Assembly: GCF_028890115.1 (NCBI RefSeq) | Contig: NZ_JARCJD010000009.1 | Location: 62,001 to 126,000, forward strand | Direction of reading: 5' to 3' | Source: Phaeobacter sp. QD34_24 | GTDB taxonomy: Bacteria > Pseudomonadota > Alphaproteobacteria > Rhodobacterales > Rhodobacteraceae | Length of the DNA stretch: 64,000 nucleotides | Translations under genes and position numbers: made by a program | The notes under the pieces: model-generated | Databases searched by the model: none | What the model was told of the DNA's origin: nothing | The model's input: the letters and a program-made list of their open reading frames with translations, nothing else | Part shown: one piece after another, positions 17,112-25,599 of the stretch | How positions within the stretch are numbered: the first letter of the stretch is position 1 | Layout: each line of letters opens with the position of its first letter

Positions 17112-17180
17112 TCTGGCTATAATCCGAAGGCGGGCCGCCCCAGGTGGCGGGCCGCACTTCCGTCCGACTAAGGCAATGAC

Positions 17181-17993
17181 ATGACAAATGAAACGACACC
17201 CCAGGCCAGTTCATCCCAGGCCGTCGTAGAGGCGCGCGATCTGAACCTCGTGTTCGAGACCAACGATGGTCCGGTGCAGGCGCTGAAGGATGTGAACCTC
17301 ACCATCAACAAGGGCGATTTCGTCAGCTTCATCGGCCCTTCGGGCTGCGGCAAGACGACCTTTTTGCGGGTGATGGCGGCGCTGGAACACCCCACCAGCG
17401 GCTCGATCACCGTGAACGGCATGACGCCGGATGAGGCGCGTCAGAAGCGGGCCTATGGCTATGTGTTTCAGGCGGCGGGGCTGTACCCGTGGCGCAGCAT
17501 TGCCAAGAACATCAAGCTGCCGCTCGAGATCATGGGCTATTCCAAGGAAGAACAGGATAAGCGCGTCGCACAAGTCCTTGACCTGGTGGAGCTTTCTGGA
17601 TTTGGCGGCAAATACCCCTGGCAGCTGTCGGGCGGCATGCAGCAGCGGGCCAGCATTGCCCGCGCGCTGGCATTCGATGCCGATATCCTGTTGATGGACG
17701 AACCTTTCGGGGCGCTGGATGAGATCGTGCGCGATCACCTCAATGAGCAGCTCTTGAAGCTCTGGGCGCGCACGGACAAGACCATCGGTTTCGTCACCCA
17801 CTCGATCCCCGAGGCGGTGTATCTGTCGACCAAGATCGTCGTGATGTCGCCGCGCCCGGGCCGGATTACCGATGTGATCGAAAGCACCCTGCCAAAGGAA
17901 CGGCCGCTCGATATCCGTGACAGTCAGGAATTCATCGACATCGCGCACCGGGTGCGCGAGGGTCTGCGCGCGGGGCATAGCGATGATGCATAA
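17181..17993 (+). CDS. ABC transporter ATP-binding protein (SsuB/TauB type) of the pyrimidine locus
   Basis: The 270-residue ATPase has Walker A GPSGCGKTT, a Q-loop in YVFQAAGLYPW, the signature LSGGMQQR, Walker B ILLMDEPFGALDE and the switch His in GFVTHSIPEA. It belongs to the nitrate/sulfonate/taurine/thiamine-precursor importer group. It is followed by two permease genes and a periplasmic binding protein. Location inside the RutR locus suggests uptake of uracil, thymine or a related pyrimidine or hydantoin. Confidence 0.92.
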   Translation: MTNETTPQASSSQAVVEARDLNLVFETNDGPVQALKDVNLTINKGDFVSFIGPSGCGKTTFLRVMAALEHPTSGSITVNGMTPDEARQKRAYGYVFQAAGLYPWRSIAKNIKLPLEIMGYSKEEQDKRVAQVLDLVELSGFGGKYPWQLSGGMQQRASIARALAFDADILLMDEPFGALDEIVRDHLNEQLLKLWARTDKTIGFVTHSIPEAVYLSTKIVVMSPRPGRITDVIESTLPKERPLDIRDSQEFIDIAHRVREGLRAGHSDDA

Positions 17994-18026
17994 GCGCGCG
18001 TTTATCCCGAACCGGGAGGGCAGGGC

Positions 18027-18944
18027 ATGAAGAATATCCTCGCCGTTCTCACCGTTGTCGCCGCCATCATCGCCTTCTGGTATGCGGCTTGCGTACCGAT
18101 GAACATCAAGGGCGTTCTGGATCAGGCCGAGCGGGCAGGGGCCACAGTCACCCCCGCCACCGCCAAAGAGCGCCGCGACATGGGCAGTTTTGGGCTGGTA
18201 GCCACGAACACCTTTGCCATTGCCGATACCTGGGCGCAGGACCGCCCGCGTCTGCCCGCGCCGCATCAGGTCGCGGTGGAGCTGTGGAAGACCACGGTGG
18301 AGAAGAAGATCACCTCCAAACGCAGCCTGATCTACCATGGGCAGGTGACGCTTTCGGCGACGCTCTTGGGCTTTGCCATCGGCACCGGGCTCGGCATCCT
18401 GCTGGCCGTCGGGATCGTGCATTCCAAGGTGATGGATATGTCGGTGATGCCCTGGGCCATCGTCAGCCAGACCATCCCGATCATCGCGCTGGCGCCCATG
18501 ATCATCGTGGTTTTGTACTCCATCGGGGTGCAGGGGATTTTGCCCAAGGCGATCATCTCGGCCTATCTCAGCTTCTTCCCGGTGGTTGTGGGCATGGTGA
18601 AGGGGCTGCGCAGTCCCGATCACATGCAGCTGGATCTGTTGAAGACCTACAACGCCTCCACTTCGCAGGGGTTCTGGAAGCTGCGGCTGCCGTCCTCGCT
18701 GCCTTATCTTTTTGCCTCGCTCAAGATCGGTATCGCCGCTTCCTTGGTGGGTGCCATCGTGGGCGAGCTGCCAACCGGCGCGGTTGCGGGCCTTGGCGCG
18801 CGCCTGTTGGCGGGCAGCTACTACGGGCAGACGGTGCAGATCTGGTCGGCCCTGTTCGCAGCGGCCATCCTGGCGGCGCTACTGGTGGCGCTGCTGGGGC
18901 TGATTGAACGTCTGGTTCTCAAACGCATGGGGATGAGCGCATGA
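18027..18944 (+). CDS. ABC transporter permease 1 of the pyrimidine locus
   Basis: The 305-residue permease has an N-terminal membrane anchor followed by a soluble stretch of about 80 residues, then the usual BPD_transp_1 core (SATLLGFAIGTGLGILLAVGIVH, SQTIPIIALAPM). The EAA-type coupling segment lies around LLKTYNASTSQGFWKLRLPSSLPYLFASLKIG. The enlarged N-terminal soluble region is longer than in simple SsuC/TauC permeases. Its 3' end overlaps the second permease by 4 bases (ATGA), indicating a heterodimeric channel. Confidence 0.9.
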   Translation: MKNILAVLTVVAAIIAFWYAACVPMNIKGVLDQAERAGATVTPATAKERRDMGSFGLVATNTFAIADTWAQDRPRLPAPHQVAVELWKTTVEKKITSKRSLIYHGQVTLSATLLGFAIGTGLGILLAVGIVHSKVMDMSVMPWAIVSQTIPIIALAPMIIVVLYSIGVQGILPKAIISAYLSFFPVVVGMVKGLRSPDHMQLDLLKTYNASTSQGFWKLRLPSSLPYLFASLKIGIAASLVGAIVGELPTGAVAGLGARLLAGSYYGQTVQIWSALFAAAILAALLVALLGLIERLVLKRMGMSA

Positions 18945-19786
18945 TCGAAGTTCTCTTTGCCGTTATCGCCTGGCTTGTGGGCTGGTGGATCAACAGCCGC
19001 CTTGCCAATAGTCCCGCCGCCAAGACCAGGCCTGTGAAACTGGCAGTGCCGCTGATCTTTGGCGTCACCATCCTGATTGTCTGGGAGCTCTTGGTGCGGG
19101 GGCTTGAGGTCTCCATGGTGATCCTGCCGGCACCCACTGTGATTGCCGAACGCTTCGCCACCTCGATCCCGATCCTGTGGCAGGATTTTGCGCAGACCTT
19201 CATCAAGGGGGCGCTGTCGGGCTACCTGATGGGCTGCATTGCCGCCCTGGCCATGGCCGTGGCGGTGGATCGCAGCGATTTCCTGCGCCGGGGTCTGTTG
19301 CCGGTGGGCAATTTCGTGGCGGCCCTGCCCATCGTCGGCACCGCGCCCATCCTGGTGATGTGGTTCGGCTTTGACTGGCAGTCCAAGGCGGCCGTTGTGG
19401 TGGTTATGGTGTTCTTCCCGATGCTGGTGAACACGGTTGCGGGCCTGAGCGAGACCTCTGCCATGCAGCGGGACCTGATGCGCACCTATGCGGCCAGCTA
19501 TTGGCAGAGCTTTTTCAAGCTGCGCCTGCCCGCCGCCTTGCCGTTTATCTTCAACGGGTTGAAGATCTCCACCACGCTGGCATTGGTTGGCGCGATCGTG
19601 GCCGAGTTCTTCGGCTCGCCCACCGTTGGCATGGGCTTTCGCATTTCAACCAGCGTTGGCCAGCTGGCGCTGGACATGGTCTGGGCCGAGATCCTGGTCG
19701 CCGCGCTTGCCGGATCGGCCTTCTATGGCGTGATCGCCCTGATCGAGAAATCACTGACCTTCTGGCACCCCTCGCAGCGGGGGTGA
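18941..19786 (+). CDS. ABC transporter permease 2 of the pyrimidine locus
   Basis: The 281-residue permease has six or so hydrophobic helices and the BPD_transp_1 core, with the coupling segment DLMRTYAASYWQSFFKLRLPAALPFIFNGLKIS. The start ATG overlaps the previous stop. It is the partner of the upstream permease. After it comes a 222-base gap with a RutR box, so the binding-protein gene can also be transcribed separately. Confidence 0.92.
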   Translation: MIEVLFAVIAWLVGWWINSRLANSPAAKTRPVKLAVPLIFGVTILIVWELLVRGLEVSMVILPAPTVIAERFATSIPILWQDFAQTFIKGALSGYLMGCIAALAMAVAVDRSDFLRRGLLPVGNFVAALPIVGTAPILVMWFGFDWQSKAAVVVVMVFFPMLVNTVAGLSETSAMQRDLMRTYAASYWQSFFKLRLPAALPFIFNGLKISTTLALVGAIVAEFFGSPTVGMGFRISTSVGQLALDMVWAEILVAALAGSAFYGVIALIEKSLTFWHPSQRG

Positions 19787-19948
19787 CAGCCGCAATTTCA
19801 TCGCTCCGGGCAGGGTGTTCGGGGCGATGAGACCACAGGGCAACGGCCCGGTCTTTCCCAGCCCGAAGGAGGCATAAGGGAGGCATCAGACCAGCGCCCA
19901 ATGCTTGCGCAGACCGACAAAAAGCCAGGCAATGGCACAAGAAAAATC

Positions 19949-19966
19949 TTTGAACAAATGGTCAAA
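19949..19966. promoter_or_regulatory. RutR-type operator upstream of the substrate-binding protein gene
   Basis: TTTGAACA-AA-TGGTCAAA differs at one position in one half from the RutR palindrome TTTGACCA-N2-TGGTCAAA. It lies 42 bases before the binding-protein ATG, in the gap after the permeases, and implies a separate regulated promoter. Confidence 0.7.
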
Positions 19967-20008
19967 TTCGCGCAAGCTGCAACCATAACCAACAGGGAGA
20001 ACCTACCA

Positions 20009-20995
20009 ATGAAACACATTCTGACAGCCGCCGCGCTGGCCCTTGGTGCCGCCGGAGCCGCTCAGGCAGCAGACGACGTCAAGCTGCAGTTGAAATGGGT
20101 GACACAGGCACAGTTCGCTGGCTACTACGTGGCGCTCGACAAGGGGTTTTACGAAGAAGAAGACCTGAACGTCACCATTCTGCCCGGCGGTCCGGACATT
20201 GCCCCGACCCAGGTGATCGCAGGTGGCGGTGCCGATGTGACCGTCGAATGGATGCCCGCCGCACTGGCTGCCCGCGAAAAGGGCCTGCCGCTGGTCAATA
20301 TCGCCCAGCCGTTCAAATCCTCGGGCATGATGCTGACCTGCTGGAAGGACACCGGCATTGCCGAGCCCAAGGATCTGGCGGACCGCACCCTGGGTGTGTG
20401 GTTCTTCGGCAATGAATTCCCTTTCATGAGCTGGATGAGCAAGCTGGGCATCTCCACCGAAGGCAAGGGCGAGATGGGCGTCGAAGTCCTGAAGCAGGGC
20501 TTCAACGTGGACCCGCTGCTGCAGCGTCAGGCCGACTGTATCTCCACCATGACCTATAACGAATACTGGCAGGTGATCGATGCGGGCGTCTCCCCGGACG
20601 AACTGGTGACCTTCAAGTATGAAGACCAGGGCGTCGCGACCCTGGAAGATGGTCTTTACGTGCTGGAAGACAAGCTGAGCGATGCGGAATTCGCGGGCAA
20701 GATGGAGCGTTTCGTGCGTGCCTCGATGAAGGGCTGGAAATACGCCGAAGCCAACCTGGATGAAGCCGCCGAGATCGTTCTGGACAACGATGCCTCCGGT
20801 GCGCAGACCGAAGAGCACCAGAAGCGCATGATGAGCGAGATCGCCAAGCTGACCGCAGGCAGCAACGGCGCGCTGGATGTCGCCGATTATGAGCGGACCG
20901 TTGCGACCCTCTTGGGCGGTGGCTCCTCGCCGGTGATCACCAAGGCTCCGGAAGGCGCCTGGACCCATGCCATCACCGATGCCGCGCTGAAGTAA
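20009..20995 (+). CDS. periplasmic substrate-binding protein (NMT1/THI5-like) of the pyrimidine ABC importer
   Basis: The 328-residue protein starts with a clear signal peptide (MKHILTAAALALGAAGAAQA, cleavage before ADDVK) and continues as an NMT1/THI5-like binding domain (LKWVTQAQFAGYYVALDKGFYEEEDLNV, LPGGPDI, a CWKDTGI segment). Relatives bind hydroxymethylpyrimidine, riboflavin-like or other aromatic heterocycles, which agrees with a pyrimidine ligand. AGGGAGA precedes the ATG at 20009; the frame extends upstream without coding character. A RutR box lies upstream and a terminator follows. Confidence 0.9.
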   Translation: MKHILTAAALALGAAGAAQAADDVKLQLKWVTQAQFAGYYVALDKGFYEEEDLNVTILPGGPDIAPTQVIAGGGADVTVEWMPAALAAREKGLPLVNIAQPFKSSGMMLTCWKDTGIAEPKDLADRTLGVWFFGNEFPFMSWMSKLGISTEGKGEMGVEVLKQGFNVDPLLQRQADCISTMTYNEYWQVIDAGVSPDELVTFKYEDQGVATLEDGLYVLEDKLSDAEFAGKMERFVRASMKGWKYAEANLDEAAEIVLDNDASGAQTEEHQKRMMSEIAKLTAGSNGALDVADYERTVATLLGGGSSPVITKAPEGAWTHAITDAALK

Positions 20996-21018
20996 GCGGA
21001 TCGTATATCGAAGAATTG

Positions 21019-21051
21019 GCCCGTCCCTGATGTCTTGGGGGCGGGCTTTTT
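21019..21051 (+). terminator. rho-independent terminator of the pyrimidine ABC locus
   Basis: Stem GCCCGTCCC / GGGGCGGGC with one G-T pair, immediately followed by TTTTT, 24 bases after the binding-protein stop. Confidence 0.75.
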
Positions 21052-21068
21052 CGTTTCAAAACTGTACT

Positions 21069-21581
21069 TTAGCTTTGTTCCAGGAAGCCGCCGTAAAGCC
21101 CCTGCTTGAAGATCAGACCCTTGCCCGGGCGGGTGGCGAAACGCTGGACTTCGCCCAGGATGATGGTGTGATCCCCGGCCGGGTGGCTGGCATGGGCATT
21201 GCAGTCGAACCGCGCCAGAACCCCGTCCAGATGCGGCGTGCCATCTTCGGCCTGCTGCCAGCGGACGGAGGTAAAATCATCACCGCAGCGGGCGAAATGG
21301 ATGGCAAGATCCAGCTGGTCTTCGGCCATCACATGGATCGAAAAACGCTCTGCCGCGACAAAGGCATCATGCCGCAGAGAGGCATGGGCAGGGCACCACA
21401 TCAAGAGCGGTGGATCCATCGATACCGACGAGAAACTATTGGCGGTAAAGGCCAGCGGTCCTTGCTCCGTCCCGGTGGTGATCACGGTGACGCCGGTCGC
21501 AAAGCAGCCCAAGGCATCGCGATAGGCCCGCTGTGTCTCGGGCCCAGGGGTGAAGCCCGGGGTCAAGGTGGTGTCTGGCAT
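21069..21581 (-). CDS. flavin reductase-like FMN-binding protein
   Basis: The 170-residue protein has the flavin reductase-like split-barrel signatures: YRDALGCFATGVTVITT at the N-terminus, AFTANSFSSVSMDPPLLMWC in the flavin-binding region, and a late GDHTIILGEV segment. Such proteins supply reduced FMN to two-component monooxygenases. It is encoded convergently to the pyrimidine ABC locus, and no monooxygenase partner is visible nearby. A RutF-like role is possible given the pyrimidine context, but the rest of the Rut pathway is absent. Confidence 0.88.
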   Translation of the reverse strand: MPDTTLTPGFTPGPETQRAYRDALGCFATGVTVITTGTEQGPLAFTANSFSSVSMDPPLLMWCPAHASLRHDAFVAAERFSIHVMAEDQLDLAIHFARCGDDFTSVRWQQAEDGTPHLDGVLARFDCNAHASHPAGDHTIILGEVQRFATRPGKGLIFKQGLYGGFLEQS

Positions 21582-21615
21582 GGTTCGCGCCCTTTGTCAG
21601 AGTGATCCGTCAGAT

Positions 21616-21657
21616 CTAAAGCGTGTTTCGAAGTCATTTCTACGCAACACGTTCTAG
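21616..21657. repeat. imperfect inverted repeat in the flavin reductase / exonuclease gap
   Basis: CTAAAGCGTGTT (21616-21627) and AACACGTTCTAG (21646-21657) are inverted copies with two mismatches around an 18-base spacer. It lies between the exonuclease stop and the flavin reductase start. It could act as a terminator or be a dispersed intergenic repeat; the window holds no second copy that I saw. Confidence 0.5.
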
Positions 21658-21680
21658 GCCCCGACCTGCCACGGGCCAGT

Positions 21681-23102
21681 CTATTTGTCCACCGGGTTCA
21701 GATCTTCCAGCAGGCGCCCATGGGCGCGGGTCTGTTCGATGACGTCGCCCAGGGTGGCAAAGCCGCGCGCCTCCAGCATCGGCAGCATTCGGCACAGCAC
21801 CTCGGCGGTGGCACGGGCATCGCCCAGGGCGGTGTGGCGCAGGGCGGTAGGGATTGTCACATCCAGCCGGTCGCACAGCGCATCCAGCGTATGCGGCACC
21901 GAGGCGCCGAACAGGACCGCGCTCAACAGCACCGTATCCAGCACCGGGTGATCCCAGCTGAGGTCCAGCCGCTTGGCTTCGCGGTGCAGGAAGGCCATGT
22001 CAAAGGGCGCGTTATGGGCAACGATCACCGCATCGCGGGAAAAGTGGTGGAAGGTGCGGGACACCGTGGCGAAATCGGGCGCACCTTTCACCATCGCGTC
22101 GGTGATCCCATGCACCTTGGTAGAGGCCTGTGGGATCGGGGTGCCGGGATCAACCAGCAGATCCAAAGCCTCTCCATCCACGATCCGGCCTCGCAGCACC
22201 CTGAGGGCGCCCAGCTGCACCACGTGATCCTTATGCGGCAGCAGCCCGGTGGTTTCCGTGTCAAATACCGCAAATGACAGATCCGACAGGCTCCGCTCCT
22301 CGATCTTGCGGGCGACCGGATTCAACAGACCGAAATCATAGATCAAAGGCCGGGCCGCCTCGGGGGCGATCCGGGCCTCGGCGCTGTCGAAGATCAGCAC
22401 ATAGCCTGCCGCGTCCCCTAAGGGTTTCAGCCGCAAGCCATAGGTTTGCCGTCCGTCGCTGCCAGTGATGCGGGCGGCGATCTCCTGACCGCTGCGGACC
22501 ATCTTTCCGTAAGCGGTCTCCAGGGCGCTTGCCTCCAGGTAGTCGCCAAGGGCTGCGCCCAGGCGGGCCGGGGCGATCTGCGACAAGACGCTTGCGGCCT
22601 GCGCATCGTAAAGAACGATACGGTGATCCGGCGACACCATGACCGTTGCCACCGGCACTTCGGACAGAAGGGTGGTCAGCCGTGCCTTTTCCGCCTCCAG
22701 CCTGGTGGTTTCACGGGCAATCGCCGCGGCGGTGGAGAGATTGGCCTCTCCCAGCTTGCCCAACAGGCTGGAGGCTGCCGGGGCCAGGTCACCCAGATAG
22801 CGCGCGGCCTCCGGATCCAGGGAAGAGGTCACCCCGCCATGGGCGCGGGCGCGCAGGCCAGCCGCCAGCCGCTCAATCGGCTTGGCGACGTTTTCATCGA
22901 ACAACAGCCAGATCCCGGCCGTGATCCCGAGGATGGCAAATAGGCTGAGCGCGCCGGAAAACACGAAGGCATCAAACAGCTCAGGCTTTCCTGCGCGGCC
23001 GTAGCCGATCCAAAGCGCGCATTCGACCGCGCTGATCGAGGCGGCAGCGATGAGACAGAAGAACAGGAAGATGCGGATCCTGAGGCTTAACCGTGCCAAC
23101 AT
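21681..23102 (-). CDS. membrane-anchored PAS-DnaQ-type 3'-5' exonuclease
   Basis: The 473-residue protein has two N-terminal transmembrane helices (IRIFLFFCLIAAASISAVECALW and LFAILGITAGIWLLF), a HAMP-like NVAKPIERLAAGLRA linker, then a PAS-like domain (LSEVPVATVMVSPDHRIVLYDAQA, about 155-250). A DEDDh exonuclease domain of the DNA polymerase III epsilon type follows (about 280-465) with FAVFDTETTG, AHNAPFDMAFL and HTALGDARATAEV. The catalytic acidic residues and the His are all present. The fusion puts a nuclease behind a sensor-like membrane module, which is unlike housekeeping DnaQ. It directly abuts the upstream 172-residue membrane protein, and the CNB-CBS-DUF294 gene precedes that. Substrate is unknown. 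Confidence 0.87.
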   Translation of the reverse strand: MLARLSLRIRIFLFFCLIAAASISAVECALWIGYGRAGKPELFDAFVFSGALSLFAILGITAGIWLLFDENVAKPIERLAAGLRARAHGGVTSSLDPEAARYLGDLAPAASSLLGKLGEANLSTAAAIARETTRLEAEKARLTTLLSEVPVATVMVSPDHRIVLYDAQAASVLSQIAPARLGAALGDYLEASALETAYGKMVRSGQEIAARITGSDGRQTYGLRLKPLGDAAGYVLIFDSAEARIAPEAARPLIYDFGLLNPVARKIEERSLSDLSFAVFDTETTGLLPHKDHVVQLGALRVLRGRIVDGEALDLLVDPGTPIPQASTKVHGITDAMVKGAPDFATVSRTFHHFSRDAVIVAHNAPFDMAFLHREAKRLDLSWDHPVLDTVLLSAVLFGASVPHTLDALCDRLDVTIPTALRHTALGDARATAEVLCRMLPMLEARGFATLGDVIEQTRAHGRLLEDLNPVDK

Positions 23103-23621
23103 CTAAAGACCTCCGCAGAATGTGGATAGTAGCCCGTCCCCCTCGGATGGGGAGACCCAGTCGATTGCCAGGCCATCCCCCGCGCCAAAGCTGCTGTCGG
23201 AGGTGACGACAGCGCGGCGCCAGCCGGTGCAGTCCAGCCGCACGCTCAAGGCGCTGACAGGGGCCCAGCGGCCGAAGAAATACACCTCTGTCAGATATTG
23301 GCCGGGCACGCCGGGATGGGTCTTGGCCGTTGATGTATCAATGGCGGCAAAGCGTTCCACGAAAGGCACCAAATAGGTCCAGGGACGGTAGAGACTGCGG
23401 TTTTCGCCGGTTTCGGCCACCACGACGCCCTCGGGCAAAGAGGCGCGGGTGCGCTCGTACCAGCCGTATTCCGAGGAGATGGTGACCGCGATCATCGCAA
23501 GGCCCGCAGCCACCGGCGCCAGCCATTTGGGGAGCCGCCCACCGCTGGCCCGCCCGATCAGCATCACGACGCCTGCGACGGCAAAGCCTGCAAAGATGGT
23601 GGCGATCAGTTCCAGAAACAT
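23103..23621 (-). CDS. hypothetical membrane protein between DUF294 and exonuclease genes
   Basis: The 172-residue protein has two N-terminal hydrophobic segments (LIATIFAGFAVAGVVMLIG and WLAPVAAGLAMIAVTI), then a soluble domain of about 120 residues (GENRSLYRPWTYLVPFVERFAAID, VYFFGRWAPVSALSVRLDCTGWRRAVV). I do not recognise the family. The start at 23621 is chosen because the hydrophobic segment begins there; upstream sequence overlaps the previous gene. Its TAG lies directly next to the exonuclease ATG, so the genes are co-translated. Conserved association with the exonuclease would suggest a shared membrane complex, which is inference. Confidence 0.75.
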   Translation of the reverse strand: MFLELIATIFAGFAVAGVVMLIGRASGGRLPKWLAPVAAGLAMIAVTISSEYGWYERTRASLPEGVVVAETGENRSLYRPWTYLVPFVERFAAIDTSTAKTHPGVPGQYLTEVYFFGRWAPVSALSVRLDCTGWRRAVVTSDSSFGAGDGLAIDWVSPSEGDGLLSTFCGGL

Positions 23622-23646
23622 GCCTTTGTCCTCTTGTGGTGCCGGG

Positions 23647-25470
23647 TCAGCCCAGCATGCCCTTGCCATGGCCAAGCGCGGATTGCATGGTTTTTACCAC
23701 GACAAAGGCGTCGCGGAGATGACTTCGCTCAAAGTCCGACAGATCCGACGGGGCCAGGAAGTTGTCCGGAGCCACGCCAGTGCGAATCTGGTCGGCCTGA
23801 TGTTGCAGGCGGCTCTGGGCAATCAGATCATAGGCATCCATCAGGTCCCGCGCGCCCGAGGGGCTGAGCACGGTTGTGTCTGCCGCAGCCTCCAGCCGGG
23901 CCCGGGTGTTCACCGGCGCAAGCCGCGCCTGCAGCGCGTAGATCCGCCCCAGGTCCACGATCGGCACCACCCCGTTGTGTTTCAGGTCCAGCGTGTTGCG
24001 ATGCTCGCCCGAACGGATGGTGGCAATCCCGCGCAACAGCCCCAGCGGCGGCGTGTGTTTCAGCGAGTTCGAAATCATATGCGCCACAAAGATCGAATTG
24101 GCGCTGGCGGCCTGCAGCACTTCCTCTTGCAGCCCCGTAAACAGGGCGGTGGTGCCGCCGATGGGGCGCAGGTCGAACATCACCGAGGCCAGCATCTGCG
24201 CCATGGGATCGGGCGTCTTGATCCAGCCTTCGAAATACTGCCGCCAGGTGCTGAGCGGCTGGCGCCAGCGCGGGTTGCTCGCCATCATATCGCCGGGGCA
24301 ATAGACATAGCCGCAGGTATCAAGACCATCGCAGACAAACCGGGCCAGATCCTCGAAATAGGCAGCGTCACCCATTTGCATCTCATCCGATATCATCAGG
24401 CAGTTGTCCTGATCGGACACCCCCGTCTGTTCCTGCCGCCCCTGCGATCCGCAGGCCAGCCAAAGGTAGGGGACGGGCGGCGGGCCAAGGCGCTCTTCGG
24501 CCAGCGCAAGCAGACGCCGGGTGGCGGCATCGGCGATATCGGTGATCAGGCGGGTCACCACCTCGTGCCGGTTGCCGCCGGCAACCAATTGCAGCAGCAA
24601 TGCGGGAATGCGCGCGGTGACACGGGCCATGGCTGTGGCATCCGTGGCGCGGGCGATGTCCGCGATCATTTCGGCGGAGCTCATCGCCTGCAGGCGGGTC
24701 AGGTCGGTCTGGGTCACGATCCCCGACAGCCGTCCTGCATCCACCACCGGCACATGGCCGATCCGGTGTTCCATCATCGCATGCAGCACGTCCGATGCAA
24801 TGGCGGAGGAGGGCAGCGTCAGGGGATCTCGGGTCATGATCTGCGCAACCGGGGTGGAGATCGGCAGTCCCTGGGCCAGCACCTTTTCGGTCAGGTCACG
24901 ATTGGTGAGAATGCCCTCCAGGGCATCGCCCGAGGTGACGCAGACCGAGGAGATATGGTGGTCGCGCATCAGCTGCGCCGCCCCCTGGCAGGTGAGGCCG
25001 CTGGAGCAGGTCACCGGGGATTTGGCCATGAAATCCGCAACCCGCCGGGTGGCCAGGCTGTTCTGCGCTGCGCTGCCGGGGCGGCGGCGGTCAAAGAAGC
25101 GCGCGACCTTCGGTTCGCTTTGCATCAAGGCGTCGAAATCGGCGCGCGGCAGCAGCAGCAGGGCGCAATCGTCATTGGCGCGGGCCGTGGTAACGGCGAT
25201 GCCGTCGCGGGTGAGACCGCGCTCGCCAAAGGAATTTCGCGGCCCCAGGATCGAGACCGTCATGCCGTTCTCGTCGAAAACTTCGACCTCACCGTGATGG
25301 ACAAGGTAAAGCCCCTGCATCGGAGTCCCAAGCGTGTAGATCTCGTCTCCGGTTGCGGCGTGGATCACCTCGAACTTCGGGGCCAGTTCCGCAAGGCGTG
25401 CTGCATCAAGGCTGTCATAGGGGTGCACCGTCTTCAGGAACTGGATCAGACCATCGGGGGAAAGGGGCAT
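23647..25470 (-). CDS. CNB-CBS-DUF294 nucleotidyltransferase-like signalling protein
   Basis: This 607-residue cytoplasmic protein has, in order, a cyclic-nucleotide-binding domain (about 20-140, GPRNSFGERGL), a tandem CBS pair (about 150-270, with DFMAKSPVTC and QIMTRDPLTL starts), a DUF294 putative nucleotidyltransferase domain with the GSQGRQEQ motif and DQDNCLM acidic pair (about 335-470), and a helical DUF294 C-terminal domain. Such proteins are commonly encoded with actP-type acetate permeases and SSF kinases and probably control them through nucleotide signals. Here it follows actP by 129 bases in the same direction. The catalytic reaction is not known for this group. Confidence 0.9.
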   Translation of the reverse strand: MPLSPDGLIQFLKTVHPYDSLDAARLAELAPKFEVIHAATGDEIYTLGTPMQGLYLVHHGEVEVFDENGMTVSILGPRNSFGERGLTRDGIAVTTARANDDCALLLLPRADFDALMQSEPKVARFFDRRRPGSAAQNSLATRRVADFMAKSPVTCSSGLTCQGAAQLMRDHHISSVCVTSGDALEGILTNRDLTEKVLAQGLPISTPVAQIMTRDPLTLPSSAIASDVLHAMMEHRIGHVPVVDAGRLSGIVTQTDLTRLQAMSSAEMIADIARATDATAMARVTARIPALLLQLVAGGNRHEVVTRLITDIADAATRRLLALAEERLGPPPVPYLWLACGSQGRQEQTGVSDQDNCLMISDEMQMGDAAYFEDLARFVCDGLDTCGYVYCPGDMMASNPRWRQPLSTWRQYFEGWIKTPDPMAQMLASVMFDLRPIGGTTALFTGLQEEVLQAASANSIFVAHMISNSLKHTPPLGLLRGIATIRSGEHRNTLDLKHNGVVPIVDLGRIYALQARLAPVNTRARLEAAADTTVLSPSGARDLMDAYDLIAQSRLQHQADQIRTGVAPDNFLAPSDLSDFERSHLRDAFVVVKTMQSALGHGKGMLG

Positions 25471-25546
25471 GTCAAAAGCCTGTCTGCTAAGCCGGGATAA
25501 AAGTCATCCTGCCCGAGTGTGCCCGGACAGGATGGTGAGGAAAAGA

Positions 25547-25583
25547 GGGGCGGGCCAAGATGTCGAGGGAGGCGGCCCGCCCC
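25547..25583 (-). terminator. rho-independent terminator downstream of actP
   Basis: On the minus strand a perfect 10-bp stem (GGGGCGGGCC / GGCCCGCCCC) with a 17-base loop is followed by the T-rich TCTTTTCC. A second weaker hairpin (TCCTGCCCG / CGGACAGGA, 25507-25532) follows before the DUF294 gene, so that gene may depend on read-through or its own promoter. Confidence 0.6.
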
Positions 25584-25599
25584 GGGGGGAAACCCGTGA

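Noticed and set aside
23449-25500. Plus-strand open frame of 683 codons across the DUF294 gene
   Set aside because: Antisense to a protein with clear CNB, CBS and DUF294 motifs; composition is that of reverse-complemented coding sequence.
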